53,120 bases of DNA from an uncultured Clostridia bacterium (GTDB lineage Bacteria; Bacillota; Clostridia; TANB77; CAG-508). Shown here piece by piece: positions 8,309-17,360 of the stretch. The notes beneath the pieces are model-generated. The model was not told the origin of the DNA. It saw nothing but the letters and a program-made list of their open reading frames with translations, and searched no databases. Every line of letters starts with the position of its first letter. Positions within the stretch are counted from its first letter, which is position 1. A program made the position numbers and the translations under genes. The DNA is taken from assembly GCA_934177725.1 (NCBI GenBank), contig CAKPPO010000012.1, positions 1 to 53,120 of the forward strand, given 5' to 3'.

Positions 8309-9937
8309 TTAATAAATTCTTAGTTTATTATTTAGTTCATCTAATGTTGTTTTTCCTTCCAATACTTTGTTTAATCCATCTACTATAAGAGGCTTATAAT
8401 CTCCTTTTAATGCTTCTTTTCGTATTTCTATACTTGATGCATTATTAGTAATTAATTGTCTTATTTCATCATTTATGATTAATACTTCAAAAATTCCAAT
8501 TCTATCATAATATCCTGTATGATTACATTTTTCACATCCAATAACATCATAAGTTTTCTTATTTGTAAAGTCTAAACTTATTCCATTTTTTTCTGCAATT
8601 TCATTCATTATTTCTTTTTCTTGTTCTGTAAATTCTCTTTCTTTTTTGCAATATGGGCATACTCTTCTTACTAATCTTTGTGATACTGAAGTAGCAAGTG
8701 TACTAGCTATATCATAATTTGAGATTCCCATTTTTCTTAATCTTGTAATTACTTCTATGCTGTTAATGGTATGTATTGTAGATAGAACATAATGTCCAGT
8801 TTGTCCTGATTGCATTGCGATTTCAGCTGTTTCATTATCACGAATTTCTCCTACTAATATAATATCTGGGTCTTGTCTTAGTACTGTTCTTAATGAGTCT
8901 GAAAATGTTGTTTTTGTATCTATTTCAATTTGATTTAAACCATCTATACGTATTTCTACTGGGTCCTCAATTGTTGTTATATTTATGTCTTGTCTGTTAA
9001 GCATATCTATAATGCTATAAAGTGTTGTTGTTTTTCCTTCTCCTGTAGGAGCTGCAATAATTGTTATACTATTTTTCTTATCAAAACTATCTTTTAATAA
9101 TTTTTTATCGTCTGGAAATCCTAAGTCCACAATCTTTTTTATTATAGTATTTTTCTTTAATAGCCTTAATACAAATTTTTCTCCATATACGTTTCTTTGT
9201 GAAGAAACACGAATATTATAATCTGGATATAATATTATTCTACCATCTTGTGCTTCTTGTTTTTCTTGATGCATATTAGAAATAGCTTTTAGTCTACCTA
9301 CTATCTGTGGTATTTTTTCAACCTCTATATTTACTGCATTTACTAACCCACCATCGATACGATATCTTACTCTTAATTTATCTTCCATTGGTTCAAAATG
9401 AATATCACTTGCTCTTTTTTCCATTCCTGTCTTTATAATACTATCTACTAGTCCTGTTATATCTCTGTTTGTATTGATGTTGTCAGATGCTATTCCTTCT
9501 AATGAATCTAATATTTTATCTATATTACTTTCAAATGTAATATATTTTTCCATAATAAGTCCTTTATTTAGTAATAAAAGTCTTATTGTTTCAATTGCTC
9601 TTTTATTTGTTGTATCTGCAAAACATACCTTTATTCTATTTCCATCTATTTCAAATGGAATTGCTTTATTTCTTTTTGCTATATCTAATGAAATGTAATC
9701 TGGTATATTTATTCTTATATCTGTTTCTTCTAATAAAACTGCTTTCTCATCTAGAATTTCTCCAATTGCTTTTATTAATTCTTCTGAATCACATAAATGC
9801 AATATATGAAGGATATCTCCCAATTTTTTATTTGGATAACTTTTTTGATATTCTAATGCTTTTTCCATGTCGCTTTCTGTAATAATTCTTCTTTTTGCAA
9901 GTTCTATTCCTATTGGTTGTGTCAATTTTTGTGCCAT
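8309..9937 (-). CDS. pilB: Type IV pilus assembly ATPase PilB (GspE family)
   Basis: Extension motor that drives pilin polymerisation. An N-terminal MshEN/T2SSE-N domain (about residues 1-150) precedes the ATPase core with Walker A APTGEGKTT (296-304) and Walker B region IILVGEIRD. The PilB/GspE zinc site is complete, with CPYC and CEKCNHTGY in the C-terminal quarter; PilT lacks it, which separates the two. Length is 542 residues. SD AAAGGAG precedes the ATG. It follows the minor pilins in the operon and overlaps nothing. Confidence 0.93.
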   Translation of the reverse strand: MAQKLTQPIGIELAKRRIITESDMEKALEYQKSYPNKKLGDILHILHLCDSEELIKAIGEILDEKAVLLEETDIRINIPDYISLDIAKRNKAIPFEIDGNRIKVCFADTTNKRAIETIRLLLLNKGLIMEKYITFESNIDKILDSLEGIASDNINTNRDITGLVDSIIKTGMEKRASDIHFEPMEDKLRVRYRIDGGLVNAVNIEVEKIPQIVGRLKAISNMHQEKQEAQDGRIILYPDYNIRVSSQRNVYGEKFVLRLLKKNTIIKKIVDLGFPDDKKLLKDSFDKKNSITIIAAPTGEGKTTTLYSIIDMLNRQDINITTIEDPVEIRIDGLNQIEIDTKTTFSDSLRTVLRQDPDIILVGEIRDNETAEIAMQSGQTGHYVLSTIHTINSIEVITRLRKMGISNYDIASTLATSVSQRLVRRVCPYCKKEREFTEQEKEIMNEIAEKNGISLDFTNKKTYDVIGCEKCNHTGYYDRIGIFEVLIINDEIRQLITNNASSIEIRKEALKGDYKPLIVDGLNKVLEGKTTLDELNNKLRIY

Positions 9938-10024
9938 ATATTTTTTCTCCTTTCTTTTGTGTATTCATATTTATTATACTATATTTTAGTGCTTTTCTAT
10001 AGTGGTTTTATTAAATAGATAAAA

Positions 10025-10468
10025 TTACCAATATTTTAGTACAAATTGATTTTCTGCAACAAAGTTTTTAATTCCCTTTATTATAATGTTAACATTAATT
10101 ATCTTTTTTGTTACATTATTGGTTGTTTCTTCACTCTTAGAAAATTTACAATATTCAATTTCTTTGCATATTTTTACTTTATTACGATATATACTTTTGT
10201 CTTCTGCCCCTCCATAGGTGTATATCGTTCCATCATTAAAAATAACTTTGTCGTCAGATACCTCATAAGTATCTTTGTTTTTCTTGCAGTCTTCTATAAA
10301 GTACATTGCAAATTTATTATATTCCCCTATATTTTTTGAGTTTTCTGACAAATATTTTTTGTTATAGAAAAAGAAATTGCTGACTGTTGTTAAAATTGAT
10401 ACAGCTATAATTAATACTATTATGCTAACAATTAGAGTAATTAAGGTTATACCTTTCTCTGATTTCAC
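10025..10468 (-). CDS. Minor pilin / pseudopilin
   Basis: Short basic leader, then the type III prepilin site KG|ITLITLIVSI and a long hydrophobic helix (about residues 7-30); a hydrophilic domain of about 115 residues follows. The site has Thr at mature position 5 in place of the usual Glu. The start codon is GTG 10468 behind AGGAG. It lies between another minor pilin and pilB, consistent with a low-abundance pilus initiation component. Confidence 0.8.
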   Translation of the reverse strand: MKSEKGITLITLIVSIIVLIIAVSILTTVSNFFFYNKKYLSENSKNIGEYNKFAMYFIEDCKKNKDTYEVSDDKVIFNDGTIYTYGGAEDKSIYRNKVKICKEIEYCKFSKSEETTNNVTKKIINVNIIIKGIKNFVAENQFVLKYW

Positions 10469-10481
10469 TTAAATTTCTCCT

Positions 10482-10892
10482 TTACATTTCCTTTATTTTC
10501 AATTTTTCAATTTCGTATTTGTTTTGTTCATTTAAATATGTGTAGTTTACTGTTATCTTTACTTTTTTTATTATATCTTCTTTATTTGAATTACTATCAC
10601 TATAATTTTCTACGTCAATTGTCATATTAAAATTTTCAGGCATATCATATTTTTGCGAAATATTATTATTTAAGTCGTTAGTAACTTCTTCATAAGCTAT
10701 TCTATCAGTATCTTCTGCAAGTTTTATAGAATAGTATAATGCCATTGCATTTAGATTTGCAATTGTACTATTTTTTAATATCTGATAGTACAAATTACCA
10801 ATAACTCCAACAAATAGTGATAGAATTATAATTGCTACTACAGTATCCGATAAAGTTACTCCAGTATCTTTTTTTAAAAAATTGTTTTTCAT
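10482..10892 (-). CDS. Minor pilin / pseudopilin
   Basis: After a basic leader comes DTG|VTLSDTVVAI and a hydrophobic helix, then a soluble domain of about 100 residues. Asp occupies mature position 5, making this the only pilin here with an acidic residue near the canonical place. ATG 10892 follows GTAGGTG closely. A GTG at 10901 would overlap the prepilin peptidase stop as GTGA and is the alternative start. Either way the gene is coupled to the peptidase gene. Confidence 0.78.
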   Translation of the reverse strand: MKNNFLKKDTGVTLSDTVVAIIILSLFVGVIGNLYYQILKNSTIANLNAMALYYSIKLAEDTDRIAYEEVTNDLNNNISQKYDMPENFNMTIDVENYSDSNSNKEDIIKKVKITVNYTYLNEQNKYEIEKLKIKEM

Positions 10893-10897
10893 TTTTT

Positions 10898-11704
10898 TCA
10901 CCTACAAGTTATATAATTTATTATTATAAAGCTTACTATATTGCTACATACCAAGTAAAACCCAAATGGTAAATCCATATAAAATGATTTTTCATTTTTG
11001 TTCTTAACTTTGGCAATTATTTTTTTTGCTATTTGTTCTATACTAATTGCTAATAAAGTTAATGTTACTGTAGATATATATATAATTTCTTTAGTAAAAA
11101 TTGCCATAAGCATACTTAATTCTAAAATTTGAATTGTATAATTATCCTTAAGTTTTTTCTTTAGGTATGTATTTTCAATAATTATAAAAATAAATAGTAT
11201 GAATAAGTATATTGCATATCTATATATATTAGCTTTTTCTACTGTATATAGATATACCATATATAAGCAAACAATAATAACTTCATAGATTAAAACATTT
11301 TTTTGAATTGTATGTTTTTCTTTATCTATTCCTGCTATTATAATAATACCAGCCAAATAAAGGAATCCAAATACTAAATATATTAATTTATTCATTACTA
11401 ATGTTTCAAAAGAAATGTTTAATGATATAGCAAATAATAGAAATATTGTACCTGTTAATATTTCTAATAATAAATAGCGTACTCTAATTTTTTCTTTACA
11501 ATATCTACATTTTCCTCCTAATAAAATGTAACTTAAAATTGGTATCATATCGACAAATGAAAGCTTATGGTTGCATTTTGGACAATAAGATCTTTTATGA
11601 GTTATGTCTTGATGTAATGGAATTCTATAAACTGCTAATGTAAAGAAACTTCCAAAGACTGTTCCTATAATAAAAGTAAATAAATAAAAAATAAATTGTT
11701 CCAT
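10898..11704 (-). CDS. pilD: Type IV prepilin peptidase (PilD/A24 family)
   Basis: Membrane aspartyl peptidase that cleaves prepilin leaders after Gly and usually methylates the new N-terminus. The N-terminal cytosolic loop has the zinc-site cysteines CPKC and CRYC (about residues 41-72) and the family's IPILSYILLGG stretch. The first catalytic Asp is seen in GIDKEKHTIQKN. The second, normally in GxGD, is not recognisable; the nearest candidate is the Asp of LKDN. At least six membrane segments fit the family. Its position inside the pilus operon supports the call. Confidence 0.85.
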   Translation of the reverse strand: MEQFIFYLFTFIIGTVFGSFFTLAVYRIPLHQDITHKRSYCPKCNHKLSFVDMIPILSYILLGGKCRYCKEKIRVRYLLLEILTGTIFLLFAISLNISFETLVMNKLIYLVFGFLYLAGIIIIAGIDKEKHTIQKNVLIYEVIIVCLYMVYLYTVEKANIYRYAIYLFILFIFIIIENTYLKKKLKDNYTIQILELSMLMAIFTKEIIYISTVTLTLLAISIEQIAKKIIAKVKNKNEKSFYMDLPFGFYLVCSNIVSFIIINYITCR

Positions 11705-11742
11705 ATCTTTTCCTTTAATTTATTATTTAATATATATAAACA

Positions 11743-11788
11743 ATGAGGTTACCTAAATATAATGATTAATTTTACTAGGTAACCTCAT
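11743..11788 (-). terminator. Hairpin between the major pilin and prepilin peptidase genes
   Basis: A perfect 12-bp stem (11743-11754 with 11777-11788) lies right behind the major pilin gene. The tail is TTGTTTATATA, a weak U-run, so it probably gives partial termination or 3' stabilisation. Either would raise pilin mRNA over downstream genes. Confidence 0.7.
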
Positions 11789-11810
11789 ATTTAGTTTTAT
11801 AACTGAACAA

Positions 11811-12029
11811 TTATTGTTGTAATAATTGGTTAGCATATTCTGCTACGTTTGCTAATTGACCTTGTTCAGTATTAGCTGCTACTTTATATTCATTAGCACC
11901 TTGTTTAGCTTTTGTAACAAGTCCATTATCTCCTAATACAAGAGCTATAGATACTCCTGCTAAGATAATTAAAACAATAATTGTTACTACTAATGCTACT
12001 AATGTAATACCTTTTTGTCCTTTTAACAT
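11811..12029 (-). CDS. pilA: Major type IV pilin-like protein, 72 residues
   Basis: The type III signal GQKG|ITLVALVVTI is followed by a hydrophobic helix and the GDNGLVTKAKQGANEYK segment common to short Bacillota pilin-like proteins. At 72 residues it is about half the usual pilin length, so the mature protein is little more than the long helix plus a short tail. Mature position 5 is Ala, not Glu. A strong AGGAGGAG site and the hairpin just downstream suggest high expression, which is why it is called the major pilin. That role is an inference from position and signals. Confidence 0.8.
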   Translation of the reverse strand: MLKGQKGITLVALVVTIIVLIILAGVSIALVLGDNGLVTKAKQGANEYKVAANTEQGQLANVAEYANQLLQQ

Positions 12030-12082
12030 AAAAAACTCCTCCTTCTAAATTATTTTGTATATATTTATTTATAAATATATCC

Positions 12083-12508
12083 TTATTTTAGTTTACTAGT
12101 GTTGTTATTACTAGTATTTGTCTTTACAACATTTGAATTTGTTGTAGTTGTATTTTCTTGTTTTTCATTTGTATTTATATTTACGTTATTTCCACTTGTT
12201 ACTACATTCGTGCTTCCACTAGTAGTAGAAGCGAATGGATTTTCTTTGCTTGGATTATAAGTTTTACTCTTTTTATATATGTTTAGGTCTGCACCTTCTA
12301 CTGTATATACTTTGTTTTCGATACTAAGATTATTTTGTACATTTTCTTCTAATTCATTTCGAATATTCTCTGGTGCAGTATAAGCTATTTTATTTGGTAC
12401 AACTTTATTGATTGGATTATAATCATAAAATAAAACCCCTAATACAAGTAAAATAGCAACACATAGTAGTAAAACTATAATTATTTCTTTTATAATTGAT
12501 TTAATCAT
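12083..12508 (-). CDS. Membrane-anchored PilP-like protein
   Basis: One N-terminal membrane helix (about residues 8-28), then an extracytoplasmic segment with a KENPFAST stretch around residue 87 and a low-complexity Asn/Thr/Ser tail. Its place directly behind pilO and the NPF motif recall PilP/GspC-type alignment proteins, but sequence similarity is too low to be sure. Gram-positive pili need no secretin contact, so the role may be limited to holding PilN/PilO. An alternative is an unrelated operon-specific membrane protein. Confidence 0.5.
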   Translation of the reverse strand: MIKSIIKEIIIVLLLCVAILLVLGVLFYDYNPINKVVPNKIAYTAPENIRNELEENVQNNLSIENKVYTVEGADLNIYKKSKTYNPSKENPFASTTSGSTNVVTSGNNVNINTNEKQENTTTTNSNVVKTNTSNNNTSKLK

Positions 12509-12521
12509 TTTTTACTCCTTC

Positions 12522-13277
12522 TTATTGATTATTTTGCATGCTGTTTGTAACACTATTTTTCATACTTTCTACACTACTTGATATTGCATTTTGTCCTGCT
12601 TCTCTAGCTGTATCTGTAGATAAAGTATTATTTTGTTTTGTTGCATCTGTATTCTGATTTGTTGTCGTTGGTGTTGATACTGCTTGTTGTGAAGTGTTTC
12701 CTTCTATAGATATATTTCTTACAGTAAATGTTGCTTGTAAAATTTCATTTTGATAAGGTAGCAATTTAAAATTCTCAATTGTGAAATTTAACTCTGTATC
12801 ATTTTCAAGTGCATATATAAAGTTTGTAATTGCAATATATGATCCGTCTGCTGTAAATTTAAGGTCATTTGCATTGCTTGCACCTGTACTACTAGATACT
12901 ATCTCAAATTTTAAATTAACGCCTTCCTCTCTCGCGTGTGTTCCTATTTTAGTCCATAAAAATTCTATTTTATAACTCTTTTTTTGCATTGCTTCCAAAA
13001 TTTCTTCATCGGAACTCATATTTGTATATTGTAAATATTCTTCCTTTGCACTTTCTAAATTTTTAGCTGCTGTAGTCAATTCTTTTTTCTTTTTTGGATA
13101 TTCAACATCTATTAGTGAATTAGTTTCTTCTATTTTACTTTTTAGGTCTTTACTCTCTTCCTGTATTTGTTCTACACTAGAAATTTTCAGATTAAAGATT
13201 TGAATACCATTTACTACTGTACAATAGCTTAAGACAAGTAATAATACAATAACAATTATAATTAATATCTTTCTCAT
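12522..13277 (-). CDS. pilO: Type IV pilus alignment protein PilO-like
   Basis: An N-terminal membrane helix (residues 4-24) is followed by a coiled coil (about 35-90) and a compact domain of about 100 residues. It ends in a Gln/Thr/Asn-rich tail. This is PilO architecture, and the gene is coupled to the pilMN gene by an ATGA overlap at 13274-13277. PilO dimerises with PilN on the outer face of the membrane in characterised systems. The low-complexity C-terminal tail is not typical. Confidence 0.75.
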   Translation of the reverse strand: MRKILIIIVIVLLLVLSYCTVVNGIQIFNLKISSVEQIQEESKDLKSKIEETNSLIDVEYPKKKKELTTAAKNLESAKEEYLQYTNMSSDEEILEAMQKKSYKIEFLWTKIGTHAREEGVNLKFEIVSSSTGASNANDLKFTADGSYIAITNFIYALENDTELNFTIENFKLLPYQNEILQATFTVRNISIEGNTSQQAVSTPTTTNQNTDATKQNNTLSTDTAREAGQNAISSSVESMKNSVTNSMQNNQ

Positions 13278-14908
13278 GGTAGTTCTCCTTCTATTACAAT
13301 TTTAACAATTCCATCTTGTTTGACACCAGATGTAGATATAACTGTACTTGGGCTTAATATTCCGTCTACAATTAAGCTACCTTTAAAGAATCCTAATAAA
13401 TCATAATCTTCTGATTGTGCATTAATAATTATATGTGAATCTGTTGAATTTTCTATAGATGTTATTGTAACTCCTTTAGGTATGACATTCATTATTCTAG
13501 TTAAAAGCATTGGAATAACATTTTTATTTTTCAAATTGTTTGCAGCTATACTATTATAATTTTTTAAATTATCTGTCATTTTTGAATAATCTGTCACTTT
13601 ATTATTTAATGTTTGTATATCTCTTGTTGCTAGTTCTATTTGCCCAGTAGTATGTGTTTTAACATCATTTACTTCTGATATTTTCTTTTCTATTCCATTA
13701 TTTAAAAATATTGTTACTCCTGAATATATTATAATAAAAGCTATTATTCCCATACCTGTTCTTAAAAGCCACTTTTCTGTTTTATCTAATGCTCCCTTAA
13801 AATCTAATGAAAAGTTAGATTTTACACCTAATTTTGATCCTTTTTTAGAATCTTTTTTTGGTCCTATTTCTAATTTCATCCAATCAGGTAATTTGTCTGC
13901 TAAATTTGGTTTTTTGAAGTTTATTGTTTCTATACCATATCCTACTCCTTGCATTGCCAAAGCTATAGCAGAGTTAACCTCCATATAATCCTTTATGTTG
14001 ATTTTTACATTTTCTGGTATAAAATATGGTTTCAATAATTCACATTTTATATTTTTAAAATATTCTTGAAAATACAAATCTATATTATTTATTACACAGC
14101 CTGTACCAGTAATATAAATTTTGTCTATTTTATCTAATGAATTTTCTATAATTTCTTTTATTTTTTGTACAATATTATATAAGGTTGGCATTATATCTTC
14201 TAGATATATATTTTCATTTTCTTCTAGTAGTTCTTTTCCTTCCATTGTATAAATTGTAGTATTTTTACAAATTTCATAAGCTTTAGCATATGAATTTTCT
14301 TTTTCGCTAATAGTAGATAATATACTACTTACTGTTTCTTCTATTTTATCTATTGCATAAATCTTTCCATCTATTATTGTAGTAACTGTAGTCTTTTCTT
14401 CTAAATTGACTATTGCAACATTTTCTTTTTCTTTAATATCTACTACATTTGATATAACCATTGGTAAAGGTGTTAAATAAGAAACGCTATTTCCTTCAAA
14501 GTCTTGCATTTTTTTGTTGATTTCTGCTTTATTTACTGATATATATATGGTTTTTATTTTTTCTGCATCTTGCATATCTGGAACTAAAGCATATCTTGTT
14601 TCTAGAGCATTCCTATTGAATCCTTTGTCGTAACAATATGAGTCGAATTCTGTTTCAATTGCCTTCTTTAAGTCATTTTTATTTAGCAAGTTGAAAAAGT
14701 AAAAGTATTGATACATTTCTTCTGAAAGATTAATACTAATTGGCGTTTTATAACTAAATGTTTCAGAAATAATTTGGTTTATAGTTGGTCCTATTTGGTC
14801 ATAAAATTTTATTCCAAAAGAATCCACTTTTAGCATTTCTCTTTCTTTAGTCACTTTTGCATATTTAATTAGATTATTTTCAATATATAAACCTAAGCAA
14901 CTTGGCAT
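13274..14908 (-). CDS. PilM-PilN fusion protein
   Basis: Residues 1 to about 325 form an actin-like PilM domain, with GLYIENNLIKYAKV at the start and the phosphate-loop-like YITGTGCVINN near 265. A basic linker leads to one membrane helix (about 381-401) and a PilN-like coiled-coil plus ferredoxin-like region to residue 544. In most species PilM and PilN are separate, and the PilN N-terminus docks onto PilM. Here the INFKKPNLADKL stretch (about 329-340) would be the built-in tether. First gene of the pilus operon; GGGAG precedes the ATG. Confidence 0.82.
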   Translation of the reverse strand: MPSCLGLYIENNLIKYAKVTKEREMLKVDSFGIKFYDQIGPTINQIISETFSYKTPISINLSEEMYQYFYFFNLLNKNDLKKAIETEFDSYCYDKGFNRNALETRYALVPDMQDAEKIKTIYISVNKAEINKKMQDFEGNSVSYLTPLPMVISNVVDIKEKENVAIVNLEEKTTVTTIIDGKIYAIDKIEETVSSILSTISEKENSYAKAYEICKNTTIYTMEGKELLEENENIYLEDIMPTLYNIVQKIKEIIENSLDKIDKIYITGTGCVINNIDLYFQEYFKNIKCELLKPYFIPENVKINIKDYMEVNSAIALAMQGVGYGIETINFKKPNLADKLPDWMKLEIGPKKDSKKGSKLGVKSNFSLDFKGALDKTEKWLLRTGMGIIAFIIIYSGVTIFLNNGIEKKISEVNDVKTHTTGQIELATRDIQTLNNKVTDYSKMTDNLKNYNSIAANNLKNKNVIPMLLTRIMNVIPKGVTITSIENSTDSHIIINAQSEDYDLLGFFKGSLIVDGILSPSTVISTSGVKQDGIVKIVIEGELP

Positions 14909-15036
14909 GATAACTCCCTCATTTTTTTTATTTTACACTATTATATTTTACAAAAATCGACAAAAAATACTTTACTTTTTATATTTTATTTTGCATCTTT
15001 TACACATTTTTACCTAAATAGTATAATTATGCTATA

Positions 15037-15064
15037 ATTTTATCCTTTTTTTGTTCAAAGTCAA
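15037..15064 (-). promoter_or_regulatory. Likely promoter of the pilus operon
   Basis: On the minus strand TTGACT (15059-15064), 16 nt and TAAAAT (15037-15042) stand about 130 nt before the pilMN start. A second TATAAT (14940-14945) closer to the gene lacks a good -35 and is a weaker candidate. Confidence 0.5.
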
Positions 15065-15125
15065 TAGTTTTAATACACTTGTAATTTAAATGTAATATTT
15101 TTGTAATAATGTTTTTGTCACAAAA

Positions 15126-15173
15126 AAATATAGAAAAATAAAGAAACTTTATTTTCTTTATTTTTCTATATTT
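15126..15173. terminator. Terminator behind uppP
   Basis: A perfect 21-bp AT-rich stem (15126-15146 with 15153-15173) with a 6-nt loop is followed by T-rich sequence on the minus strand. It separates uppP from the pilus operon. Confidence 0.8.
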
Positions 15174-15195
15174 TAATATAAATTATTCTTTTACT

Positions 15196-16023
15196 TTATC
15201 TTATAAAGCATATCGCTAAAATAATAATTCCCAATATTACTCTATATATTGCAAATATTTTAAAACTGCCTTTTTTTAAGTAATTTAGTAAAAATTTGAT
15301 AACTAACATTCCTACTATAAAACTTGTTAAAACTCCAATAAAAAATGACAAATCAAAAACAAAATGTCTCATTTCGTATAATGCTGCAGCTGCTACAATA
15401 GGTGTTGACAATAAAAATGAATACTTAGCAACAGACTCTCTTTCTATTCCCATTTTTCTTCCTACAGTCATTGTTATTCCAGATCTAGAAACTCCTGGAA
15501 ATGCTGCTGCAATTGCTTGTGAAATAGCAATTAAAATAGATTGTTTTAGTGTGATTTTTTCATATTTTATTGTTGATTTTGATTTTTTATCTACTATATA
15601 TAAAATAATTCCCATTACAATTAATGCTACAGCTATAAGTACCATTTCTACATTTATTTCTGTTGTATTAAATGTTTGAGCTAATTTTTCTATGATATTT
15701 CCTGATACTTTATCTAATACTAAGCTCAAAATTCCTGCTGGAATAGTACTTATTACTATGTACCAAAAAATTTTACCATCTGTAGATTTTTCTTTTTTTA
15801 CTAATTGTTTATATCCACCTTTTATTAAGTTTATCCAATCTTTAAAGAAAAATACTAATATTGCAAACAATGTTCCTATATGTAATGCAACATCAAAAGA
15901 TGGACTCATTTCTCCCCAATTAAATAACCAAGGAAAAAGATTTAAATGGGCTGAACTAGATATTGGTAATAATTCAGTTAATCCTTGTACAATTCCTAAT
16001 ATTATAGCTTGTATAATAGTCAT
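15196..16023 (-). CDS. uppP: Undecaprenyl-diphosphatase UppP
   Basis: Integral membrane phosphatase that recycles undecaprenyl diphosphate for peptidoglycan and wall polymer synthesis; overexpression gives bacitracin resistance in known members. Both family motifs are intact: LTELLPISSSAHL near residue 15 and PGVSRSGITMTVG near 175. Length (275) and about eight membrane helices fit. It is monocistronic, with GAGAGG ahead of the ATG and a terminator behind it. Confidence 0.95.
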   Translation of the reverse strand: MTIIQAIILGIVQGLTELLPISSSAHLNLFPWLFNWGEMSPSFDVALHIGTLFAILVFFFKDWINLIKGGYKQLVKKEKSTDGKIFWYIVISTIPAGILSLVLDKVSGNIIEKLAQTFNTTEINVEMVLIAVALIVMGIILYIVDKKSKSTIKYEKITLKQSILIAISQAIAAAFPGVSRSGITMTVGRKMGIERESVAKYSFLLSTPIVAAAALYEMRHFVFDLSFFIGVLTSFIVGMLVIKFLLNYLKKGSFKIFAIYRVILGIIILAICFIR

Positions 16024-16153
16024 TTTATTTACCTCTCTTATTTTTATTTTACTTTTGTAGTTTTTTAAACTATTTATAATATTTTTTCATATAATAATTA
16101 TTTATTTTGTATTACATTATATTTTGATTATTCTTATTATATTCTATTTTTTG

Positions 16154-17350
16154 TTATTCTCTTTCTCTTCCTTCTTCTCTTTTTGTCTGAATAATTTTCA
16201 TTACTTTTATATCGTTATGATTTAAATTTCCAACTACTTCATAAGTATGTTTTAAATGTTTTATTGTTTGTTTTTCTTTTTTAGTAATTTTTATATTCTT
16301 CTTTCTAGGTGGTCTATTATTAGAAGGTTTATCTACTTTATATAATATTAATTTAAATATTAATTCTTTTTTTATTCTATCATAAATTTCCGGATTTTCA
16401 TCTACAGCAGCGTTTAAATATTCTATTGCTTTAATTTCTTCACCTTTAAGCATTGCTATATAAGCCAAATAGTAATAAGCATCTTCTTCTAATTCTTCGT
16501 CTTGTAAACATTCTACAAAATAATTTTCCGCTTCTTCTAACTCATTATAAAGTAATGCTATTTGTCCCAAGTTATATTTTGCATTATATAATAAAGAATT
16601 CAGTTCTGCTGCTTTTTCATAATATTCTTTTGCACTTTGAAAATCATTTAGCATAGTATATACCATTCCTAAATTATAATACAAATCATAATTCTCCGGA
16701 TGATATTGAATAGCATCCAAATATACACTAACTGCTTCTTTAAATCTTTCTTGTTCTTGGAAAATATCACCTAATAAAAGTGTTGCATCTTCCCATTCTG
16801 GCTTTTTTCTTAATAATTCTTGTAGAATTTTTATAGCTCCATTTTGTTTACCTGTTTGATTAAATAAATATGCTATTTTGTATTGAATTTTATCTTCATT
16901 TGGTCTTATATTTGATGCTCTAATATATTCTTCTATAGCTATCTCTAAGTTATCTTCTTTTTCATAAACTTCTGCTAATATTTTATGTCCATAATAACTA
17001 TTTTTATCTTTTTCTACTAATTTCAATATTATATTTTTAGCTTTGTCTTCTAGCCCCATTTTATTATAAATTTTGTAAATAGAAATATGTATTACTTCTG
17101 TTAAAGTTATTCCTTTTCTCTCAATTAAAATAATAATTATAGGCAATATTATAGAAAATATATAAGTTAGAATAAGAACAATTATTGGTAACTGTACATT
17201 AATAATTAAAGCAAAAAATCCAATTGCTATTCCTAATGCTTGTAACGCTAATATGTATATGTAATTTGTATCATTTTTTTGTATCATTCTAAAAAATAAA
17301 AACAAAAACAATCCTAAAGCTACTACATTGAATAAAATTCTTTCTAACAT
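16154..17350 (-). CDS. Membrane-anchored TPR-repeat protein
   Basis: Three N-terminal hydrophobic segments (about residues 4-80) are followed by six or more tetratricopeptide repeats (roughly 100-340), seen as recurring A-x(2)-Y-x-[KR]-A patterns such as AIEYLNAAVDENPEIYDRI. It ends in a basic C-terminal tail. TPR arrays bind partner proteins, so this is probably a membrane scaffold. It follows ppa by 10 bp and is co-transcribed with it. No specific partner can be named. Confidence 0.75.
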   Translation of the reverse strand: MLERILFNVVALGLFLFLFFRMIQKNDTNYIYILALQALGIAIGFFALIINVQLPIIVLILTYIFSIILPIIIILIERKGITLTEVIHISIYKIYNKMGLEDKAKNIILKLVEKDKNSYYGHKILAEVYEKEDNLEIAIEEYIRASNIRPNEDKIQYKIAYLFNQTGKQNGAIKILQELLRKKPEWEDATLLLGDIFQEQERFKEAVSVYLDAIQYHPENYDLYYNLGMVYTMLNDFQSAKEYYEKAAELNSLLYNAKYNLGQIALLYNELEEAENYFVECLQDEELEEDAYYYLAYIAMLKGEEIKAIEYLNAAVDENPEIYDRIKKELIFKLILYKVDKPSNNRPPRKKNIKITKKEKQTIKHLKHTYEVVGNLNHNDIKVMKIIQTKREEGRERE

Positions 17351-17360
17351 ATTTATCTCC

